Below are positions 25,614 through 34,344 of a stretch of DNA of 64,000 nt, piece after piece. Origin of the DNA: OCS116 cluster bacterium AG-435-F03. Lineage in GTDB: Bacteria; Pseudomonadota; Alphaproteobacteria; MED-G09. The stretch is taken from contig QCOV01000001.1 of assembly GCA_003212795.1 (NCBI GenBank), positions 560,893 through 624,892 on the forward strand, written 5' to 3'. The stretch's first letter is position 1, and each line of letters opens with the position of its first letter. Position numbers and translations under genes: made by a program. The notes under the pieces were generated by a model, which was not told the DNA's origin, did not search any database, and worked only from the letters and a program-made list of their open reading frames with translations.

Positions 25614-28256
25614 TTATTTAATAAGCTTCTTAATAAGCTCCTTTGACGATAATAGTCTTTCTTTATTCTGCATCATATCTTCTATTTTAATTTTATTTTC
25701 TTCAACAACTTTTTTCGGTGCTTTAACAATAAAATCCTTATTTTTAAGGCGGTTAGATATTGAGTTTATTTCTTTTTCAAGCTTCTCCTCTTCTTTGATT
25801 ACCCTGCTAAGCTCAGCTGTAAGATCAATACTAGTAGGAATAAGTAAAGAGAATCGAGAATTATTTACATTAAATTTAGCTGATTTATCAGAAAAATCTG
25901 AAACTTCAGTTATATATGAAATATTGGCAATTTTTGCTAAATAAAACTCCAAATTCTTTATTTTTAATGCTTCTGAGTTATTTATAACTTCTATTGCGAG
26001 TTTTTCTTTTGGTTTTATATTCAATTCAACTCTTATTGATCTGATATTTGAAATTATTTCTATTAAGTCATTTATTTCATCACCTAAATTATTATGACCA
26101 TCAACTAAGGATATCTCTCTCCATTTTTGAATAATCAATGGATTATCTCTCTTCTTAATATTTTGCCATATTTCTTCAGTAATGAATGGCATAAATGGAT
26201 GCAATGAGATTAGTATTGAGTCCAATATAAATGAACATGTTTCTTTAATTTCATTGGCGTATTTGTCATCTTCTTCTGAAAGATGGGGCTTAATTAACTC
26301 TATATACCAATCACAAAATGTTCCCCAAATAAATTGGTATATAATATTTGCAGCATCATTAAATCGGTATTCTGTTATATTTATTTCTAATTGAGATTGC
26401 ATTTCAACAAATTCATTTAAAATCCAGATATTTAGTGGATATTCAAGAGAATTTTTGTCAAAACTGTTGAAATTATTAATATCATTCATTTCACAAAATC
26501 TTGATGCATTCCAAATTTTAGTACCAAAATTTCTGTAACCCTGAACTCTAGATTCAGATAACCTTACATCTCTTCCTTGTGCTGCCATTGCAGTAAGAGT
26601 AAAGCGAAGTGAGTCAGCTCCATACTTATCTATAAGATCTAAGGGATCAACAATATTGCCTTTTGATTTCGACATTTTTTGACCCTTTTCATCTCTTACT
26701 AAAGCATGGATATACACTTCAGAAAAAGGTCTTTTTCCCATAAAATGAATCCCCATCATCATCATGCGGGCAACCCAAAAAAATATTATATCAAACCCTG
26801 TTACAAGCAGATTTGTAGGATAATATTTTTCAATTTCCACAGTTTCTTCTGGCCAACCTAAAGTTGAAAAAGGCCAAAGCGCAGAAGAAAACCAAGTATC
26901 AAGAACATCCTCATCTTGATAAATTTCTATATCTTTACCAAATTCTTTTTTTGCAATCGAAAAAGCCTCTTTCTCATTATGAGCAACAATTATTTTTCCA
27001 TCTTTTGTGTACCATGCAGGTATTCTGTGTCCCCACCATAACTGACGAGAAATACACCAAGGTTGAATATTTTCTAGCCATTCATAATAAGTTTTTGACC
27101 AATTAGATGGAATAAATTTCATATCACCTGATTTCACAGAATCTAGAGCTGGTTTAGCTAATGTTTTTGCATCTACATACCATTGCTCTGTCAAATAAGG
27201 TTCGATAACAACATCAGATCTATCACCATGGGGAACAGAATTATTATATTTCTCTTCTTTTTCTAAATAGCCTTCTTTAGAGAGCATTTTCAATAATTTT
27301 GATCGCGCTTCAAATCTATCAAGACCTTGCCATTCTTTATCTACATTTTGATTTAATTTACCATCTATATCCAAGATAGACAGCATTTCTAAATTATTTC
27401 TTTTTCCAACTTCGAAATCATTAAAATCATGTGCAGGTGTAATTTTTACAGCCCCACTACCTTGCTCGGGATCAGCATATTCATCAGTTATGATTTTTAT
27501 AGATCTACCGATAATAGGAATAATAACATCTTTTCCAATCAGATCTGTATATCTATTATCACTTGGATGAACAGCTATTGCTGTATCACCAAACATTGTT
27601 TCTGGTCTTGTTGTTGCAATTGTAATTGATTCCTTAGAGCCTTTGATTGGGTAATTTATGTACCATAGACAACCATCAACTTCTTTTTGAACAACTTCTA
27701 AGTCAGATATAGCTGTTCTTAACTGTGGATCCCAGTTAACAAGCCTTTTATCTTTATAGATTAAGCCTTCATTATATAAATCTACAAATACTTTATTGAC
27801 TGCAAGACTAAGACCTTCATCCATAGTAAAGCGCTCTCTACTCCAATCACATGATGCGCCTAGCCTTCGTAGTTGATTAGTAATTATGCTTCCAGATTCT
27901 TCTTTCCATTTCCAGATTTCATCAATAAATTTTTTCCTCCCAAGTTCAATCCTTGAAGGTTTATTTTCGGAATCAAGCTTTCTTTCAACAACCATTTGAG
28001 TAGCAATTCCTGCATGATCAGTTCCAGTTTGCCATAAAACATCCTCACCTAGCATTCTTTTGTATCTAACAATTATATCTTGAAGTGTATTATTTAATGC
28101 ATGCCCCATATGTAGACTACCAGTGACATTGGGTGGTGGAATTACTATTGAAAAAGGCTGGTTATTTGTTAAGCCACATTTAAAATAACCCTCAGTTTCC
28201 CAATAATTATATAGCCTAGCTTCCGCTTCTTTAGGATCATAACTCTTGTTAAGCAT
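25614..28256 (-). CDS. valS: Valyl-tRNA synthetase
   Basis: The enzyme charges tRNA-Val. The 880 residues hold the class I signatures HMGH in PPNVTGSLHMGHALNNT (HIGH motif) and KMSKSKGN (KMSKS motif), the TDHAGIATQM substrate site, the CP1 editing domain (TTRPETMFGDTAIAVHP), the anticodon-binding region, and a C-terminal coiled coil (KEEEKLEKEINSISNRL). The presence of the coiled coil distinguishes ValS from IleS. It follows the PopZ-like gene by 1 base. Confidence 0.97.
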   Translation of the reverse strand: MLNKSYDPKEAEARLYNYWETEGYFKCGLTNNQPFSIVIPPPNVTGSLHMGHALNNTLQDIIVRYKRMLGEDVLWQTGTDHAGIATQMVVERKLDSENKPSRIELGRKKFIDEIWKWKEESGSIITNQLRRLGASCDWSRERFTMDEGLSLAVNKVFVDLYNEGLIYKDKRLVNWDPQLRTAISDLEVVQKEVDGCLWYINYPIKGSKESITIATTRPETMFGDTAIAVHPSDNRYTDLIGKDVIIPIIGRSIKIITDEYADPEQGSGAVKITPAHDFNDFEVGKRNNLEMLSILDIDGKLNQNVDKEWQGLDRFEARSKLLKMLSKEGYLEKEEKYNNSVPHGDRSDVVIEPYLTEQWYVDAKTLAKPALDSVKSGDMKFIPSNWSKTYYEWLENIQPWCISRQLWWGHRIPAWYTKDGKIIVAHNEKEAFSIAKKEFGKDIEIYQDEDVLDTWFSSALWPFSTLGWPEETVEIEKYYPTNLLVTGFDIIFFWVARMMMMGIHFMGKRPFSEVYIHALVRDEKGQKMSKSKGNIVDPLDLIDKYGADSLRFTLTAMAAQGRDVRLSESRVQGYRNFGTKIWNASRFCEMNDINNFNSFDKNSLEYPLNIWILNEFVEMQSQLEINITEYRFNDAANIIYQFIWGTFCDWYIELIKPHLSEEDDKYANEIKETCSFILDSILISLHPFMPFITEEIWQNIKKRDNPLIIQKWREISLVDGHNNLGDEINDLIEIISNIRSIRVELNIKPKEKLAIEVINNSEALKIKNLEFYLAKIANISYITEVSDFSDKSAKFNVNNSRFSLLIPTSIDLTAELSRVIKEEEKLEKEINSISNRLKNKDFIVKAPKKVVEENKIKIEDMMQNKERLLSSKELIKKLIK

Positions 28257-28257
28257 T

Positions 28258-28617
28258 TTAATTACGTTTTTTAAATAGTTTTGATATTTCCTGTTTAACA
28301 GATTCTTCTACAATTGGTCTTAGATTTCTTGAAAACCAATCCTCGATAGAATCTTTTACAGCTTCCCTAATAACATTATCTATAGATATGTCTCCACCTT
28401 CAAATATATCGGCAATATTATCGTTATTATCTTGAATGTCTGTATCTTCTTCAACTTCTGTATCATCAATAATATCTGTAAGTTCAAAAACATTATCATC
28501 AACGACATCATTATCTTCTTCATTATTCGATACATCTTTATCGCTAGCAATAACATCTTTAATGGATGATAATATTTCATCTACTGATGGTTCGTCTTTT
28601 TCGTTATCTTGACTCAT
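28258..28617 (-). CDS. PopZ-like / DUF2497 protein
   Basis: This acidic protein has the layout of the alphaproteobacterial polar organiser PopZ and DUF2497 proteins: a short N-terminal helix EPSVDEILSSIKDVIASD, a central stretch rich in D, E and N (low complexity), and a C-terminal helical region VIREAVKDSIEDWFSRNLRPIVEESVKQEI used for self-assembly. I prefer the ATG at 28617 (MSQDNEKDE) over the GTG at 28623. In Caulobacter PopZ anchors the chromosome at the pole; polar function here is by homology only. Position upstream of valS is common in alphaproteobacteria. Confidence 0.82.
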   Translation of the reverse strand: MSQDNEKDEPSVDEILSSIKDVIASDKDVSNNEEDNDVVDDNVFELTDIIDDTEVEEDTDIQDNNDNIADIFEGGDISIDNVIREAVKDSIEDWFSRNLRPIVEESVKQEISKLFKKRN

Positions 28618-28647
28618 AAACACATCTTATAGGATAGATTAATGATA

Positions 28648-30009
28648 TCAATCAACATTTCCTATTACTTTAATTCTATTAGGGCCAATTTTAATTGTCT
28701 TAACTCTTTTGTAATTTTTATTTGGATCATATTTTATTATATCCATATTAAGATTTTCTGGAGTTAATGTTCCTAAATAATAAGACAGACGAAAAAGAGA
28801 TATATTTGAATCATTTTTTGCAGTCACTAATGAAACTCTAGCATCTAAATATTCTTGCTCAGCGTCGAGTATATCTAAAGTCGTTCTTGTTCCTAATTGA
28901 AATTCCTGCTTAACACCTTCAAGCGCAATATCAGTTGCTTGTGTTTGTTTCTCGGTAGCTGAAATTCTAAGTTTTGAAGCATTATATTCAGCAAAAGATT
29001 TTTTTACAAAACCTCTGATCTTTCTTTTTCCATCAATAATTAAATATTTATCCCTTGAATTAATTTCTTGAGCCTTCCTTATATTTGACCAATTCAATCC
29101 ACCATAAAAAATAGGTATTTTTACTTGCCCTGTAATTTGATACTGGTCAATATCATCGGACATAAGAAAAGATTGGTCTTCCGCATAAATATATTCTCCT
29201 CTTAATGATAATTGAGGTGAAAGCATGCTTTTTTTAGATGAAACATTGTAGCCAGATGATTTTTCAATGCTTTCATAATATTTTAATTGAGGGTTATTTT
29301 TTAAAGCGATCGAAATTGCTTCATTTTCATTTTGTGGCAAATCAAATTCTTTATTCCATTCTTCAAGGTTATTAGGATTTAATCCAATTATTGATCTGTA
29401 ATCCGCTTCCCTAGCCTTTAATAGACTTCTAGCATCAGCTAAATTTGATTGTGCCTGAGATAACCTTGCTTCTGCTTGCGCAACATCAGTTAATGTTAAT
29501 TCGCCAACTTCAAATTGTATTTTTGTAGCTTCTAATCGTTCACTCAGCACTTCAAAGTTATTCTGCTGTAATTTCACAATCTGTTCAGTTTTCAAATAAT
29601 TAAAATAAGCTTGAGCAGCTTCAAATAAAATACTTTGCTCTGAGTCTCTAAGGCTTTGTCTTCCTGCAGCAACAAGATTTATTGCGCTTAATCTATCATT
29701 AATTAACTTACCGCCTGAAAATATTTTTTGATTAATAAGAAGTGATCCTGCTAAAGGGTTAGTTTTAATTTTATTTAATTCACCATATTCAAGTGTATTT
29801 TCACTATAACTTCCAACAACCTCAATGCTTGGAAAAAATTGTGAAGAAGCAGCACTAACATTCTCATCTAATGATCTTAATTCTGCTCTTTTAGAGTTAA
29901 TTATAGGATTATTAATATAAGCGTTTGATAGGGCTGATGATAATGTTTCTGCTTTAGTATTGCTCACACCTAAAATAACTATTAAACCTATTATTATAAA
30001 TTTATTCAT
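28648..30009 (-). CDS. tolC: TolC family outer membrane efflux channel
   Basis: TolC forms the outer-membrane and periplasmic tunnel for type I secretion and RND/MFS efflux. From the ATG at 30009 (MNKFIIIGLIVILGVS), supported by AAGGTG six bases upstream, it gives 453 residues with a signal peptide cut near TKAET. Two OEP repeats follow, with long helical hairpins (VLSERLEATKIQFEVGELTLTDVAQAEARL and the second-repeat VKQEFQLGTRTTLDILDAEQEYLDAR). The GTG at 30018 used in the ORF track is less likely. Two inverted repeats lie upstream. It is the last gene of the minus-strand group before tRNA-Cys. Confidence 0.93.
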   Translation of the reverse strand: MNKFIIIGLIVILGVSNTKAETLSSALSNAYINNPIINSKRAELRSLDENVSAASSQFFPSIEVVGSYSENTLEYGELNKIKTNPLAGSLLINQKIFSGGKLINDRLSAINLVAAGRQSLRDSEQSILFEAAQAYFNYLKTEQIVKLQQNNFEVLSERLEATKIQFEVGELTLTDVAQAEARLSQAQSNLADARSLLKAREADYRSIIGLNPNNLEEWNKEFDLPQNENEAISIALKNNPQLKYYESIEKSSGYNVSSKKSMLSPQLSLRGEYIYAEDQSFLMSDDIDQYQITGQVKIPIFYGGLNWSNIRKAQEINSRDKYLIIDGKRKIRGFVKKSFAEYNASKLRISATEKQTQATDIALEGVKQEFQLGTRTTLDILDAEQEYLDARVSLVTAKNDSNISLFRLSYYLGTLTPENLNMDIIKYDPNKNYKRVKTIKIGPNRIKVIGNVD

Positions 30010-30025
30010 TTGTAACACCTTAAAA

Positions 30026-30041
30026 ATGACGCATGCGTCAT
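30026..30041. promoter_or_regulatory. Perfect 16-bp palindrome upstream of tolC
   Basis: ATGACGCATGCGTCAT is an uninterrupted palindrome, 16 bases before the tolC ATG and just downstream of a TATAAT box (30058-30063 on the minus strand). It could be an operator for a dimeric repressor or a very short hairpin in the leader. It is GC-rich for its surroundings, so chance is unlikely. Confidence 0.6.
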
Positions 30042-30066
30042 CTTTATAAATAATTACATTATAAAG
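30042..30066. repeat. Inverted repeat overlapping the tolC -10 region
   Basis: CTTTATAA and TTATAAAG flank a nine-base spacer and directly abut the 16-bp palindrome. The arm at 30059-30066 includes most of a minus-strand TATAAT box (30058-30063). No good -35 is evident. The pair of abutting symmetric elements suggests a regulated promoter, but A/T repeats are common here. Confidence 0.4.
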
Positions 30067-30145
30067 TAAAGAGAATTTCTAATTAGCCTTATTTTTACTT
30101 CAAATATGAACATTCAAATGATAACTATACATATACCACAAATGA

Positions 30146-30219
30146 GGCCACGTGGCGGAGTGGTTACGCAGCGGCCTGCAAAGCCGTGGACATCAGTTCG
30201 AATCTGATCGTGGCCTCCA
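30146..30219 (+). tRNA. tRNA-Cys (anticodon GCA)
   Basis: Acceptor stem GGCCACG/CGTGGCC, anticodon loop CTGCAAA (anticodon GCA) on a GCGGC/GCCGT stem with one G-U pair, T-loop GTTCGAATC, discriminator T (the cysteine identity base) and encoded CCA. Length 74. It is immediately followed by the OYE family gene. Confidence 0.97.
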
Positions 30220-30237
30220 TTTTTAGGATTCAATAAT

Positions 30238-31314
30238 ATGAATAAATTAAATAATAGTATTGTTTTTCCCTGCGGATTAAGTATGAAAAACAGATTTATG
30301 TTAGCACCATTAACAAACACACAAAGTTTTGAAGACGGAAAATTATCAGATGACGAATTTACATGGCTTACACTCAGAGCAAAAGGTAATTTTGGTATCA
30401 CTATGTCTTGCGCTTCACATGTTCAAGAGATAGGTAAAGGTTTTCCAGGTCAGTTAGGAATATTTGATGATAAACATATAGATGGACTAAAAAGACTTAC
30501 TGATGAAATAAGAAAATATGAAAGTTTATCTGTAGCTCAACTTCATCATGCAGGCATGAGATCTCCTGAGGATATTATTGGTGATAAGCCTGTTTGCCCT
30601 TCAGCAGATGAAGAAACTAAATCAAGATCGTTATCTAATGAAGAAGTTAATTTTTTAAGAGATGATTTTATTAACGCAGCAATAAGAGCAAAAAAATCTG
30701 GATATGATGGTATAGAATTGCATGGCGCGCATGGATATATTTTATGTCAGTTTTTAAGTTCATCAATTAATAAAAGAAAAGATGAATATGGTGGGTCACT
30801 TGAAAATAGATCAAGAATAATTTTTGAAATTATTGACGGCATAAGGTCAGAATGTGGAAAAGATTTTCTTCTTGGAATAAGGCTATCTGCTGAAAGATTT
30901 GGAATTAAGCTAGCTGAAAGTAAAATACTATGTCAAAAGTTAATTGATGATGGAAAAATTGATTTTTTAGATATTTCTTTATGGGATTCATTTAAAGACC
31001 CCGTTGAAGAAGAACATAAGGGCAAAACTCTTTTACAACACTTTACTGAATTAAATAGAAAAGAAGTTCTTCTGACTGTTGCTGGTAATATAAGAACTGG
31101 AGAAGATGTTAATAAAATAATTTCATCTAATGTTGATTTTGTTACCGTAGGAAGAGCAGCTATTTTGCATCATGATTTTCCAAATAAAGTTTTAGAGAAT
31201 CAGAATTTTATTCCTATTGATACGCCCTCACCTAAAGAACATCTAAGAAAAGAAGGATTAAGCGAGAAATTTATTGAATATTTAAAGGTTTTCAAGGGTT
31301 TTGTTGAAGAATAA
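30238..31314 (+). CDS. NADH:flavin oxidoreductase (Old Yellow Enzyme family)
   Basis: This 358-residue FMN TIM-barrel protein has motifs of the OYE family: an N-terminal FMN-contacting LAPLTNTQS, the substrate-anion histidine region VAQLHHAGM, the GYDGIELHGAHGYILCQFLSSSINKRKDEYGGSLENR signature, and VTVGRAAILHHDFP near the phosphate site. OYE members reduce activated alkenes or act in alicyclic and aromatic catabolism; no substrate can be named. It begins 18 bases after tRNA-Cys and converges on the P450 operon, ending 3 bases before the 38-residue ORF. Confidence 0.9.
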   Translation: MNKLNNSIVFPCGLSMKNRFMLAPLTNTQSFEDGKLSDDEFTWLTLRAKGNFGITMSCASHVQEIGKGFPGQLGIFDDKHIDGLKRLTDEIRKYESLSVAQLHHAGMRSPEDIIGDKPVCPSADEETKSRSLSNEEVNFLRDDFINAAIRAKKSGYDGIELHGAHGYILCQFLSSSINKRKDEYGGSLENRSRIIFEIIDGIRSECGKDFLLGIRLSAERFGIKLAESKILCQKLIDDGKIDFLDISLWDSFKDPVEEEHKGKTLLQHFTELNRKEVLLTVAGNIRTGEDVNKIISSNVDFVTVGRAAILHHDFPNKVLENQNFIPIDTPSPKEHLRKEGLSEKFIEYLKVFKGFVEE

Positions 31315-31317
31315 GGT

Positions 31318-31434
31318 CTACTTGTTCTTAGATTTTTTTTTAAAGTAAGCTAAATCTTTTTTTAATTGTTTTTGCCTTTCTTTATCGAGTTTAACATTAT
31401 TTCTTTTTGGTTCATTGCAAACTGATATACCCAT
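31318..31434 (-). CDS. 38-residue basic peptide at the end of the P450 operon
   Basis: The ATG lies one base after the FAH-family gene's TAA (TAA C ATG), typical of translational coupling. The product begins MGISVCNEPKRNNVKLDKER and ends with a lysine-rich helix (LAYFKKKSKNK). It was missed by the ORF track because of length. Its end abuts the convergent OYE gene with 3 bases between. Function is unknown. The coupling is the main support for it being real. Confidence 0.45.
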   Translation of the reverse strand: MGISVCNEPKRNNVKLDKERQKQLKKDLAYFKKKSKNK

Positions 31435-31435
31435 G

Positions 31436-32308
31436 TTAACCCTCAAATGGTTCGTTAATTATTTTATTTTCAATGTAACCAATTTCTGAGATTGAAACCT
31501 TAACAATATCTCCATTCTTCAAAAATACATCATCAACTACACCCACGCCGCTGGGTGTTCCAGTAAGAATAAGATCTCCTGGCTCAAGTGTAAAGGCAGT
31601 AGAAAGATGCTCAATAATATCATAACAATTAAATATCAAATGCTTAGTATTTGATTTTTGACGAACTTCACCATTTACTTCTGTTATTAAATCAAGATCG
31701 TGAGGATTTTTAATCTCTTCTTTAGTCACTATTGATGGTCCGAACGGACAATGAGTATCAAATGATTTACCTATAGTAAAAGTTGGTACACGCATTTGCC
31801 AATCTCTAACACTAATATCATTTCCGATGGTGTATCCCGCAATAACATCTTCCGCATTATCCTTTTTAACATGTCGACATTTTTTTCCTATAACTATAGT
31901 AAGCTCCCCCTCATAATCTAATTTGTCTGAAACAAAAGGTTTTTGGATGTCATCATAAGGACCATTAGCTGATAATGATTGTTTATTAAAAATCATAGGA
32001 ACCTCTGGCGTTGCCATATCTCTTCCAGAAGCTCTTATTTCTTCTAGATGATCTGCATAATTTAAACCTATTGCAATAATCTTTGGCGGTCGATTAATAG
32101 GCTTTACTATTCTAATATTGTTTAATTTTATAGAGATATCAGATTCCTTATAGAGCTTTTTTGCTTTATTCAATGTTTTCGTTCCACCCTCTAAAAAATT
32201 AAGCATATTCTTCGGAATCTCTTTATCTTGAGAAAAAGGTACAACTCCACCATCCCTGAGAGCTCCTATTTGTACTTCTTCATCTGTTTTATAGGAAATA
32301 AGTTTCAT
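31436..32308 (-). CDS. Fumarylacetoacetate hydrolase (FAH) family protein
   Basis: The 290-residue protein has the C-terminal FAH fold: IIAIGLNYADHLEE, the metal-binding glutamates and aspartate in YEGELTIVIG and TIGNDISVRDWQ, and GDLILTGTPSGVG. Family members hydrolyse or isomerise acylpyruvates and 2-hydroxy-diene-dioates at the end of aromatic ring cleavage. The N-terminal 70 residues form the small lid domain. It begins 2 bases after the glyoxalase-like gene and is coupled to the 38-residue ORF. The exact substrate cannot be inferred. Confidence 0.92.
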   Translation of the reverse strand: MKLISYKTDEEVQIGALRDGGVVPFSQDKEIPKNMLNFLEGGTKTLNKAKKLYKESDISIKLNNIRIVKPINRPPKIIAIGLNYADHLEEIRASGRDMATPEVPMIFNKQSLSANGPYDDIQKPFVSDKLDYEGELTIVIGKKCRHVKKDNAEDVIAGYTIGNDISVRDWQMRVPTFTIGKSFDTHCPFGPSIVTKEEIKNPHDLDLITEVNGEVRQKSNTKHLIFNCYDIIEHLSTAFTLEPGDLILTGTPSGVGVVDDVFLKNGDIVKVSISEIGYIENKIINEPFEG

Positions 32309-32310
32309 AA

Positions 32311-33057
32311 TTATATTAACTCGATTTTAGTGCCACAAATTTCAATTTCATTTTCTTTATATTTTTGAAATATTTTATCTTTAAGTTCGGAATTATTAAT
32401 TTTTAAAGTTAGTTGTGACAGGTAATCTATCCTCTTAATATCATCATACATAAAGAAAATTTTGAAATCAGCTCCTTCAATAATGTATATGTCTCCAGAT
32501 TCATTTACAGAAAGATCAAGAAAAGATCCCCATTGATTTGCTAATTTACTTGGGTTTTTACAACTCATAGATATAGACGAAATTGAACATTGATTGTTTG
32601 TTTTCAATTGCCAATCATCGCCAGCCCATTGCCAATATGAATTTTTATCTTGCCAATCTTTTTTGTTCATTGAATCAACAGAAATAATTAATCCGCCAAT
32701 ATCTTTAGGGTGATAATGAGTAGCCTTAACTCCATTTTCTAAATCAGTTTTCCAAATACTTCTAATATTAAATTTATCTGCTTTCTGCCTATAAAGATCT
32801 GCATTTTCGCACTCAAATATCAACATGTATCCCGCGTCACCATTCATTTTAGACATAAATCTTTCAGCGGTTGTATCTTGTTTAAATGGAGAAACGACCT
32901 CAATAAAATTTCCATCAATCTCCAATAAACCATTTTCTAATCCAAAATGACTAACGCCTTCATCTCTAAAGCAAACTTCAGAACCAATAATAAAAGAAAA
33001 GTTTTTTAACGCATCTTCAAGGTCTTTTGCAACAAAACAAATTTGGCGTAATCTCAA
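32311..33057 (-). CDS. Glyoxalase-like (VOC superfamily) protein
   Basis: The 248-residue protein starts with a VOC module: RLRQICFVAKDLEDALKNFSFIIGSEVCF, then LENGLLEIDGNFIEVVSPF, suggesting two tandem beta-alpha-beta units in each half. It matches the Glyoxalase_3-like (PF13468) pattern rather than a classic extradiol dioxygenase, as a clear histidine-histidine-glutamate metal triad is not obvious. In this operon it may act as an isomerase or a ring-cleavage-type enzyme. It lies 6 bases after the P450 and 2 before the FAH gene. Confidence 0.72.
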   Translation of the reverse strand: MRLRQICFVAKDLEDALKNFSFIIGSEVCFRDEGVSHFGLENGLLEIDGNFIEVVSPFKQDTTAERFMSKMNGDAGYMLIFECENADLYRQKADKFNIRSIWKTDLENGVKATHYHPKDIGGLIISVDSMNKKDWQDKNSYWQWAGDDWQLKTNNQCSISSISMSCKNPSKLANQWGSFLDLSVNESGDIYIIEGADFKIFFMYDDIKRIDYLSQLTLKINNSELKDKIFQKYKENEIEICGTKIELI

Positions 33058-33063
33058 TTTATT

Positions 33064-34344
33064 CTACCTTTTTGGATTTGGAGTAAACTCTATATGAAGT
33101 TCTTTAAGAGATCTCAATAGATAATGAGGATGATACTTAAAATTATTTTTTCCTTCGGCAAACCACATATCTTCAAAAGAATCTAATGCTGCTTTAAAGC
33201 CCCAATATAACTCTCTTCTTGCTAGAGGCGCTCCTAAGCAATGATGAATGCCTGAACCAAAAGCCATATGAGAGCCAGCTTTCTTTCTTTCTAAATTAAT
33301 TTCTTCTGGTTTCTCAAAGTAATTTTCATCTCTATTTGCAGCAGCATATCTAACATTAATTATTGATCCAGCTGGAATTTTTACTCCATTTAATTCTACA
33401 TCTTTATGAGTATTTCTCATCAAACTTTGAACAGGTGATTCAAGCCTTAATACCTCTTCAACAAAAACTTTCAAATATTTATCTGAATTCTCTTTGAGCA
33501 TACCCCATACATCTTTTTTCTCGATTAGCAATTTTATACCAGCAGACAAAGCATTTGTTGTGGTTTCACTTCCGCCAACAAAGGTATCCGCCATCATTTC
33601 TGCGTGTAATTCATTATCATTAAGAGTTCTACCCCATTCCTCAATTTCAGTATTAACCAACTCACTAAGTAATGTGTCATTAGGGCATTCTCTTAATTTT
33701 TCAAAAATAGGTTGAAAATAATGTTGCCCTTCTATTTCTCGCTCGATAGTTTCTAGCTCTTCTTCCTGCGACAACATCATTCCAATTCTATGAAAAAAAG
33801 CATCAGTAGATTTTTTAATTTTCCACAAATCATCTTCATTTTCTATCCCCATTTGAATGCCTATTATTTTTAAAGGAAGAGGAATAGAAAATTGTTTAAC
33901 CCAATCACAGTAGCCATCATCTAAAAATGCATCAATAAGCTCATAGGATAAGCTTTCAACATTTGGCTCTAGTTCTTTAATTTTACCCGGTCTGAATGCT
34001 TGGTCAAAAATTGATCTCATTTCTTTGTGATTTGGATCATCCCTACCAGCAAGAGTAGGTGCTGGAACCCAGCCTTTTTCTTTGAATAATTGAGTGCCTT
34101 TATTTACATGTTCCGTATTAATATTGCCTTCGGCTTTTTGCCCTGCAGCTCCATACGAGCTTTTAAAATTCTCAGTATCTTTAAGAACATTTCTAACATC
34201 TTCATAACGAGTAACAATAAAGAAACCTGTTTTTGGATCTTGATAAACAGGAGCATTATCTCTTAATTTTTTATAAGCATCATAAGGGCATTGCTGTATT
34301 TCAACATCTGTTAAATCTACCTCTTCATGGTTAATATCAGTCAT
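33064..34344 (-). CDS. Cytochrome P450
   Basis: This soluble bacterial P450 (426 residues, no membrane anchor) has the I-helix oxygen-binding motif GGSETTT (about residues 257-263), the K-helix ExxR as EVLR (297-300), and the heme loop FGSGIHHCLG with the thiolate ligand C369. The acidic-alcohol pair (E-T) is intact, so it should be a monooxygenase. No ferredoxin or ferredoxin reductase gene lies in the operon, so electron partners must come from elsewhere. The substrate is unknown; the neighbouring desaturase and oxidoreductase hint at a lipid or terpenoid. Confidence 0.95.
   Translation of the reverse strand: MTDINHEEVDLTDVEIQQCPYDAYKKLRDNAPVYQDPKTGFFIVTRYEDVRNVLKDTENFKSSYGAAGQKAEGNINTEHVNKGTQLFKEKGWVPAPTLAGRDDPNHKEMRSIFDQAFRPGKIKELEPNVESLSYELIDAFLDDGYCDWVKQFSIPLPLKIIGIQMGIENEDDLWKIKKSTDAFFHRIGMMLSQEEELETIEREIEGQHYFQPIFEKLRECPNDTLLSELVNTEIEEWGRTLNDNELHAEMMADTFVGGSETTTNALSAGIKLLIEKKDVWGMLKENSDKYLKVFVEEVLRLESPVQSLMRNTHKDVELNGVKIPAGSIINVRYAAANRDENYFEKPEEINLERKKAGSHMAFGSGIHHCLGAPLARRELYWGFKAALDSFEDMWFAEGKNNFKYHPHYLLRSLKELHIEFTPNPKR

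Noticed and set aside
27429-27629. Cysteine- and asparagine-rich ORF opposite valS
   Set aside because: Antisense to a well-supported valS region encoding the editing domain; no independent support.
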